Source: a virus
Direction: 5' to 3' (one strand)
IMG/VR virus record: IMGVR_UViG_3300046665_000377
Span: 1 to 26,956 of that record
DNA length: 26,956 nucleotides
The notes under the pieces were generated by a model, which saw only the letters and a program-made list of their open reading frames with translations, was not told the DNA's origin and ran no database searches. This document shows positions 24,080-26,956 of the stretch, in pieces. The translations under genes and the position numbers were made by a program. Positions within the stretch are counted from its first letter, which is position 1; each line of letters begins with the position of its first letter.

Positions 24080-24097
24080 GAGGCTCCCCTTTTTTTA
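24061..24097. terminator. Bidirectional terminator between convergent genes
   Basis: GGGAGCC (24064-24070) and GGCTCCC (24082-24088) form a perfect 7-bp stem around an 11-base loop that includes the plus-strand gene's TAG. The plus-strand RNA continues CTTTTTTT, a strong terminator. The minus strand of the same hairpin ends in TTTGCTTGTTT and could terminate the SASP gene, whose stop codon is at 24095-24097. Confidence 0.85.
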
Positions 24098-24295
24098 TCT
24101 ACGTCCCGATAAGCTTTGTTCTGCAATCTGTACAAGGCGTTTAGTAATGTTTCCCCCGATTTGTCCTACTTCACGAGTAGTCAGGTTTCCATTGTAGCCT
24201 TGGTTAAGGTCTATCCCTAATTCACTTGCGATTTCATACTTCATTCGATCGATAGCGGCTGTTGCTTGTGGTACTATGAGTGTTCCTCTAGTCAT
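24095..24295 (-). CDS. Alpha/beta-type small acid-soluble spore protein (SASP)
   Basis: A protein of 66 aa from the ATG at 24295, preceded by GGAGGTG at 9 bases; an in-frame GTG at 24307 overlaps that ribosome binding site and is unlikely. The two family signatures are both present: AIDRMKYEIASELGIDL (14-30), which includes the YEIASE region recognised by the germination protease GPR, and GQIGGNITKRLVQIAEQSL (44-62). In spores these proteins coat DNA, force an A-like form and protect against UV and heat. Length is normal (60-75). A phage copy could protect phage DNA in a spore or interfere with sporulation or host DNA. It lies between a homing endonuclease terminator and a shared convergent terminator. 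Confidence 0.9.
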   Translation of the reverse strand: MTRGTLIVPQATAAIDRMKYEIASELGIDLNQGYNGNLTTREVGQIGGNITKRLVQIAEQSLSGRR

Positions 24296-24348
24296 TATGT
24301 ATGTCACCTCCGATCTACTCTTATGTTCCCCTATCTAATACCGAATAT

Positions 24349-24379
24349 TCCCTATAGGGACTCGAAATTTTGAAATTTT
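24349..24379. promoter_or_regulatory. Palindrome and direct repeat upstream of the SASP gene
   Basis: TCCCTATAGGGA (24349-24360) is a perfect 12-bp palindrome. Next to it are two tandem copies of GAAATTTT (24364-24371 and 24372-24379). Both lie 55-85 bases upstream of the SASP start. No convincing promoter hexamers could be assigned, so these are regulatory candidates only. Confidence 0.4.
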
Positions 24380-24399
24380 TCCAGGCGCTAGTTATGTGA

Positions 24400-24435
24400 T
24401 AAAGAAAAAGGGTGCAGCTTTGGATTAGCCCACCC
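24400..24435 (-). terminator. Terminator after the homing endonuclease
   Basis: The minus-strand RNA forms GGGTGGGCT paired with AGCTGCACCC (9 bp, one bulged G), followed by TTTTTCTTT. The TAA stop lies inside the stem. It isolates the endonuclease transcript from the SASP gene downstream. Confidence 0.8.
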
Positions 24436-25096
24436 GTTGTTTTATGGAGTCATAGAACTCCTTCTTACGCTTCATATAGATAGTAGCATCAGTATACATG
24501 AGTTCATACAACCGCTTAGTGTCATGTACATAGTAACGCATCTGATAATAAGATGTAGCACCTTCAACTAATCCCGTTCTATTCCTCTGCACTAGGGAAA
24601 CTGTAGCTTCTCTTAAACCTAACTGGAATAATTTGTCTCTTAGCCCTTGAGCGAACTGTTCACTTCCTGTAGTGAATCCACTAACTAGTCTAGTCTTCAC
24701 GCCCTTATGTAGCTCAGATGTGAAATGTCCATTACCGTCAAAGTACCCTCGTATAAAGTGAGTGACATACGGCTCTGGTATTTGGGGAAAAGTTTTTGTT
24801 TTTGTTTTGGCTACAGTAACTCCTAGCTCCATTAGTCTGTTGCCCATATGAGTGTTACAAATTACAAGTGAGTAGTAAGGTGAACGTACTGCACTAGTCC
24901 TCACGTTGATCTTGTGTTCCGATTCCATTACATGTTTTAGGGTTTCAATAACCTCCAGATCCGTACTACCGAAGATTAGCATAGGATACTTACCCTTATT
25001 CAAAGATAAACAACCATCCGCATAAATAAAACCAAGAACATACGCCATTTGCTCCGACCACTGATCGAAGAACTCTACGTTAACTTTCTTTGTCAT
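24425..25096 (-). CDS. Free-standing LAGLIDADG homing endonuclease
   Basis: A 223-aa protein with two LAGLIDADG-type helices: AYVLGFIYADG (18-28) and HFIRGYFDGNG (113-123). Each ends in the acidic residue (D27 and D120/N122 region) that coordinates metal. Two motifs in one chain fit a monomeric enzyme that cuts a long DNA site and spreads its own gene. It has its own promoter and terminator and is not inside an interrupted host gene, so it looks free-standing. AGGAGG lies 9 bases before the ATG. The N in GYFDGNG departs from the usual second Asp/Glu and could reduce activity. Confidence 0.85.
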   Translation of the reverse strand: MTKKVNVEFFDQWSEQMAYVLGFIYADGCLSLNKGKYPMLIFGSTDLEVIETLKHVMESEHKINVRTSAVRSPYYSLVICNTHMGNRLMELGVTVAKTKTKTFPQIPEPYVTHFIRGYFDGNGHFTSELHKGVKTRLVSGFTTGSEQFAQGLRDKLFQLGLREATVSLVQRNRTGLVEGATSYYQMRYYVHDTKRLYELMYTDATIYMKRKKEFYDSIKQRVG

Positions 25097-25116
25097 CTCT
25101 ATCGCCTCCTATCACT

Positions 25117-25145
25117 ATAGTAATCTAGTTTCCTATTACCGTCAA
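25117..25145 (-). promoter_or_regulatory. Promoter of the homing endonuclease gene
   Basis: On the minus strand TTGACG (25145-25140), a 17-base spacer and TACTAT (25122-25117) form a good sigma-A promoter just upstream of the gene's AGGAGG. The leader would be very short. It stands back-to-back with a possible plus-strand promoter at about 25169-25196. Confidence 0.6.
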
Positions 25146-25149
25146 CCCC

Positions 25150-25198
25150 CTCTATAGAGCGCTTTGGATTGCAGAATCCAAGCGGCAAGGTATATATA
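25150..25198 (+). promoter_or_regulatory. Operator-like palindrome, hairpin and possible promoter
   Basis: CTCTATAGAG (25150-25159) is a 10-bp palindrome. It is followed by an inverted repeat CGCT(T)TGGATT-gcag-AATCCAAGCG (25160-25184; 10 bp, one bulge) and then TATATATAT. TTGCAG at 25169 with TATATA 16-18 bases on could be a weak rightward promoter for the metallopeptidase module. The hairpin covers the -35. Confidence 0.35.
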
Positions 25199-25279
25199 TG
25201 TGATTTGCTGTGGATTCCTAACGAGGCCACGGGTGGTCTGACAGCTCAACAAGGAGCGAGACTGAGAGGAGCATGCACA

Positions 25280-25744
25280 ATGTTAACAATGATTGATGAG
25301 AAAGCAGTACAACTAGAGAAACATGCGCTTGAAAATGATTGTGAATTAAAGGTAGTAGATATGGTACGTATATTCAATGATGTACCTGTATACCTAGTAG
25401 AGATGGAAGGATTCGTATTTGCTGGCTATGTACCTGTAGTAGATGTATACATGGTAGGTAAGGACTTCTTTACATTCTTTAATGAAGAAGAACAACAAGC
25501 TGTACTATACCATGAGGAAGGACATCGTGTGCATGGTGATGTAGATACCACTGAGTATGAGGACTACCTAGCAGATGAGATAGCTGCTGATGCATATGCT
25601 GTATCCAAGGGGTATGGGCATGTCATGGTAGACATACTCACTAAGTCCTTTGAGTATCAGGCTAGTATGGTAGATGAGGTACCACCATACGTACAGGATC
25701 TACTAGATGCTAGGGTAGCAGCCATGCTGAAGGGAGGTGAATAA
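25280..25744 (+). CDS. HEXXH zinc metallopeptidase-like protein
   Basis: The zinc motif HEEGH (residues 78-82) is followed by an acidic segment LADEIAADAYA (98-108) that can supply the third ligand (E100 or D104), as in small cytosolic metallopeptidases. The protein is 154 aa from the ATG at 25280, chosen because GAGAGGAG lies 8 bases upstream. The frame extends to a TTG at 25169, but that part lacks a ribosome binding site and crosses a hairpin. There is no signal peptide, so it should act in the cytoplasm, perhaps cutting a host regulator as IrrE-type enzymes do; the target is unknown. Codon use favours GTA, CTA and TAC. It ends KGGE, whose codons form the next gene's ribosome binding site. 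Confidence 0.7.
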   Translation: MLTMIDEKAVQLEKHALENDCELKVVDMVRIFNDVPVYLVEMEGFVFAGYVPVVDVYMVGKDFFTFFNEEEQQAVLYHEEGHRVHGDVDTTEYEDYLADEIAADAYAVSKGYGHVMVDILTKSFEYQASMVDEVPPYVQDLLDARVAAMLKGGE

Positions 25745-25746
25745 GC

Positions 25747-25953
25747 ATGGAAGCACGGTTATTTAAGCTAGCTAATAATGGTCTACTACCACACGTAGAG
25801 CTAGGGTATAGCAATACTACTACACTAGGTAGGCCTGTAGTAGAAGGACAGCGCATACAGCTACACTATATAGGTGGGCTAATGTATACGTATGAGGTAC
25901 TAGCTGTAGCTATGGGTATAGCAGTACTACTACTAGTAGAGGAGGCAGTATAG
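25747..25953 (+). CDS. Small unknown protein (68 aa) with hydrophobic C-terminus
   Basis: GGGAGGTGAATAAGC stands before the ATG; the ribosome binding site lies inside the end of the metallopeptidase gene, whose stop is 2 bases away. The C-terminal 22 residues are hydrophobic (YEVLAVAMGIAVLLLVEEAV), possibly a membrane anchor or a buried strand. From codon 7 onward the gene contains no TT dinucleotide, using GTA, CTA, ACT and GGT almost exclusively. No family is recognised. Confidence 0.55.
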   Translation: MEARLFKLANNGLLPHVELGYSNTTTLGRPVVEGQRIQLHYIGGLMYTYEVLAVAMGIAVLLLVEEAV

Positions 25954-25956
25954 GGC

Positions 25957-26199
25957 ATGGTAGTAATCAACCTAGAACAACAGAAACACATCAAGATGGT
26001 ACGTAGAATACGGCAATGCATGACATCTGCTACACAGTGCATGGGTAGTGGTAATGAGGGTGGCTATGCACACTGGACTAAGAAAGCTAATATGCTTAGG
26101 CATGACCTAGGTAAGGGGCTAGGCTATGGTAAGGGTACTACTATACACCTTATAGAGGGTAGTACTACACAGATTAAGGTAGAGGAGATAGGTATATGA
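25957..26199 (+). CDS. Small basic protein (80 aa)
   Basis: GAGGAGG lies about 11 bases before the ATG, 3 bases after the preceding stop. It is basic with a helical start (NLEQQKHIKMVRRIRQCMTS) and a glycine-rich middle (GSGNEGGYAHW; GKGLGYGKG). The N-terminal half shares the TT-free composition of its neighbour. The end overlaps the next ORF as ATGA. Function unknown; the basic charge would allow nucleic acid binding. Confidence 0.55.
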   Translation: MVVINLEQQKHIKMVRRIRQCMTSATQCMGSGNEGGYAHWTKKANMLRHDLGKGLGYGKGTTIHLIEGSTTQIKVEEIGI

Positions 26200-26315
26200 G
26201 CTTTATTGATTTCTGTCAGTTCATCTTTAAGAAGTATCCGCATATGGATGGCAATCAGCTTCTTGCTATGTGCGAGGTAGCGTATAAAGAGATTCAAGAA
26301 GAAGAGCAAATGTAG
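26196..26315 (+). CDS. Micro-protein (39 aa)
   Basis: ATG at 26196 overlaps the preceding stop (ATGA), with AGAGGAG 8 bases upstream. The product is MSFIDFCQFIFKKYPHMDGN then QLLAMCEVAYKEIQEEEQM: an aromatic N-terminus and an acidic helical end. Base composition returns to normal here, with many TT. No family is recognised; the coupling and ribosome binding site support translation. Confidence 0.55.
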   Translation: MSFIDFCQFIFKKYPHMDGNQLLAMCEVAYKEIQEEEQM

Positions 26316-26345
26316 TATCTACCTTACTGAAGGGAGGTGAAAAAC

Positions 26346-26435
26346 ATGGCTAAGACAGAACTCGACATCAAGAAAGTACTTAGTCAACTAGGAATCAAAG
26401 TAGACGCAAACATGATTATCAAACAAAAACGTTAA
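26346..26435 (+). CDS. Micro-protein (29 aa)
   Basis: A very strong ribosome binding site, AAGGGAGGTGA, lies about 6 bases before the ATG. The product (MAKTELDIKKVLSQLGIKVD then ANMIIKQKR) is a short basic amphipathic helix. It is too short for a family call. The 15 bases CTGAAGGGAGGTGAA upstream are identical to those before the gene at 25747. The next gene starts 14 bases after the stop, so it fits the operon. Confidence 0.45.
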   Translation: MAKTELDIKKVLSQLGIKVDANMIIKQKR

Positions 26436-26449
26436 AGGAGAGTTCGCAA

Positions 26450-26677
26450 GTGCCTAGTCGTTATTCTATTCGCTCTATTATGGCAATGTTTCAATTGAAA
26501 GAGGATCATATCTGGGATGCCATTGAATGTGGAGACATCATGGTGGTTGCACCTAATGGTGTAGATATGATGGATGTAGTTAACTGTTATACGAATAAAG
26601 AAGGAGTTCAATTCCTGCGTACTATCAGTCAGGCAGCTGTGGCAGTGGAAACTATTCTAAACCAATTGGAGGAATAA
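26450..26677 (+). CDS. Small unknown protein (75 aa)
   Basis: GTG start at 26450 with AAAGGAG 9 bases upstream. The sequence RYSIRSIMAMFQLKEDHIWD, then AIECGDIMVVAPNGVDMMDV, looks like a small alpha/beta protein with a helix pair at the start that could be a helix-turn-helix-like or MerR-like DNA-binding unit, followed by a helical tail (RTISQAAVAVETILNQLEE). The resemblance is weak. It is packed between micro-genes with short spacers, so it belongs to the same rightward operon. Confidence 0.55.
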   Translation: MPSRYSIRSIMAMFQLKEDHIWDAIECGDIMVVAPNGVDMMDVVNCYTNKEGVQFLRTISQAAVAVETILNQLEE

Positions 26678-26680
26678 TCT

Positions 26681-26956
26681 ATGTCAACTGTTAATGTTCT
26701 GGATTGTGCTTATTGTGGTCGTAAGGATGCTATGCTTTCCGTGGTAGAAGGCAAAGGGGTATGTGAACACTGTAAGTTTGTTGTTACTGAAGCTAATATC
26801 ATTCGTCGTGGTATTGCCCGCGTTGTCAATGTTGTAGAGAAAGGCTTGGTTAATCTGCACAATCGCATCATGAATAGCTCGTTAATTGTAAACTCTGCTG
26901 AGGAGGTGATTAAACAACGCTTTGAAACATGTATGGCTATGCGCGAGGCAACTAGA
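26681..26956 (+). CDS. Zinc-ribbon protein (partial, runs off the window)
   Basis: ATG at 26681 with TTGGAGGAATAATCT ahead, GGAGG about 8 bases upstream. The open frame continues for 92 codons to the window end without a stop. CAYCG (residues 9-13) and CEHCK (33-37) form a CxxC-x20-CxxC zinc ribbon separated by KDAMLSVVEGKGV. Helical sequence follows (NIIRRGIARVVNVVEKGLVN). Zinc ribbons of this kind are common in small phage nucleic-acid or protein-binding factors. The gene starts 3 bases after the previous stop. Confidence 0.65.
   Translation, partial: MSTVNVLDCAYCGRKDAMLSVVEGKGVCEHCKFVVTEANIIRRGIARVVNVVEKGLVNLHNRIMNSSLIVNSAEEVIKQRFETCMAMREATR

Noticed and set aside
24296-24348. Sigma-G (forespore) promoter for the SASP gene
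   Set aside because: CATAAGA and GGAATA can be found on the minus strand, but they are about 20 bases apart instead of 17-18 and both are imperfect, so forespore control is not supported.
25169-25279. N-terminal extension of the metallopeptidase from the TTG at 25169
   Set aside because: There is no ribosome binding site, and the sequence overlaps a 10-bp hairpin and a TATATATAT tract. The ATG at 25280 has well-spaced GAGAGGAG.
20462-25374. TATGGTAC as a shared regulatory octamer of early and late promoters
   Set aside because: The octamer lies at both promoter regions but also inside genes (for example near 13285 and 25365), so it is not specific enough.
1-26956. CRISPR array, insertion sequence, integrase or attachment site
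   Set aside because: No regularly spaced repeats, transposase or recombinase motifs, or flanking direct repeats were seen.

Overview
This window is part of the genome of a large tailed double-stranded DNA phage with a contractile tail (myovirus morphology) that infects a Gram-positive, probably endospore-forming host (Bacillales-like). The evidence is a complete packaging, head and neck/tail gene order; near-consensus AGGAGG ribosome binding sites; TTGACA/TATAAT-type promoters; many GTG and TTG starts; and a gene for an alpha/beta-type small acid-soluble spore protein (SASP). No integrase, tRNA gene, CRISPR array or insertion sequence was seen. The phage or host species cannot be named from the sequence alone.

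Positions 1-20360 (minus strand, read right to left) form one long late, structural block. In transcription order it holds: a small-terminase candidate with a Cys4 cluster (19683-20360); four small Gly/Ala-rich proteins (17425-19683); a small zinc-knuckle protein; the large terminase (15460-17247); an unrecognised 480-aa protein; a calcineurin-like metallophosphoesterase; a portal fused to a MuF-like C-terminal domain; a prohead protease fused to a coiled-coil scaffold; a 422-aa probable head protein; the major capsid protein; two small head/neck candidates; a 521-aa Ig/FN3-domain protein; a Cys-rich neck candidate; two different tail sheath-like proteins flanking a 209-aa tail protein; and the first codons of the next gene, probably the tail tube. 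A sigma-A-type promoter at 20464-20492 is placed to start this block. Stem-loops lie after several of the capsid-region genes and may set relative expression.

Positions 20361-22800 hold a roughly 180-bp non-coding stretch full of long inverted repeats, an intracellular subtilisin-like protease and an exported NHL-type beta-propeller protein with a strong terminator. A divergent promoter region follows at about 22770-22825, with a palindrome lying inside the plus-strand promoter.

Positions 22800-26956 hold short plus-strand genes (a ribbon-helix-helix protein, a possible HNH-repeat-like DNA-binding protein, a HEXXH metallopeptidase and several micro-ORFs). Two minus-strand genes interrupt them: a LAGLIDADG homing endonuclease and the SASP gene. 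The part around 25.77-26.10 kb has a very unusual base composition, with no TT dinucleotide over about 330 bases of plus strand. This region looks like an early or host-interaction module.

The genes divide into virion building on the left and host manipulation on the right. The SASP, the intracellular subtilisin homologue, the exported propeller and the metallopeptidase together suggest a phage adapted to a sporulating host. That link is inference.
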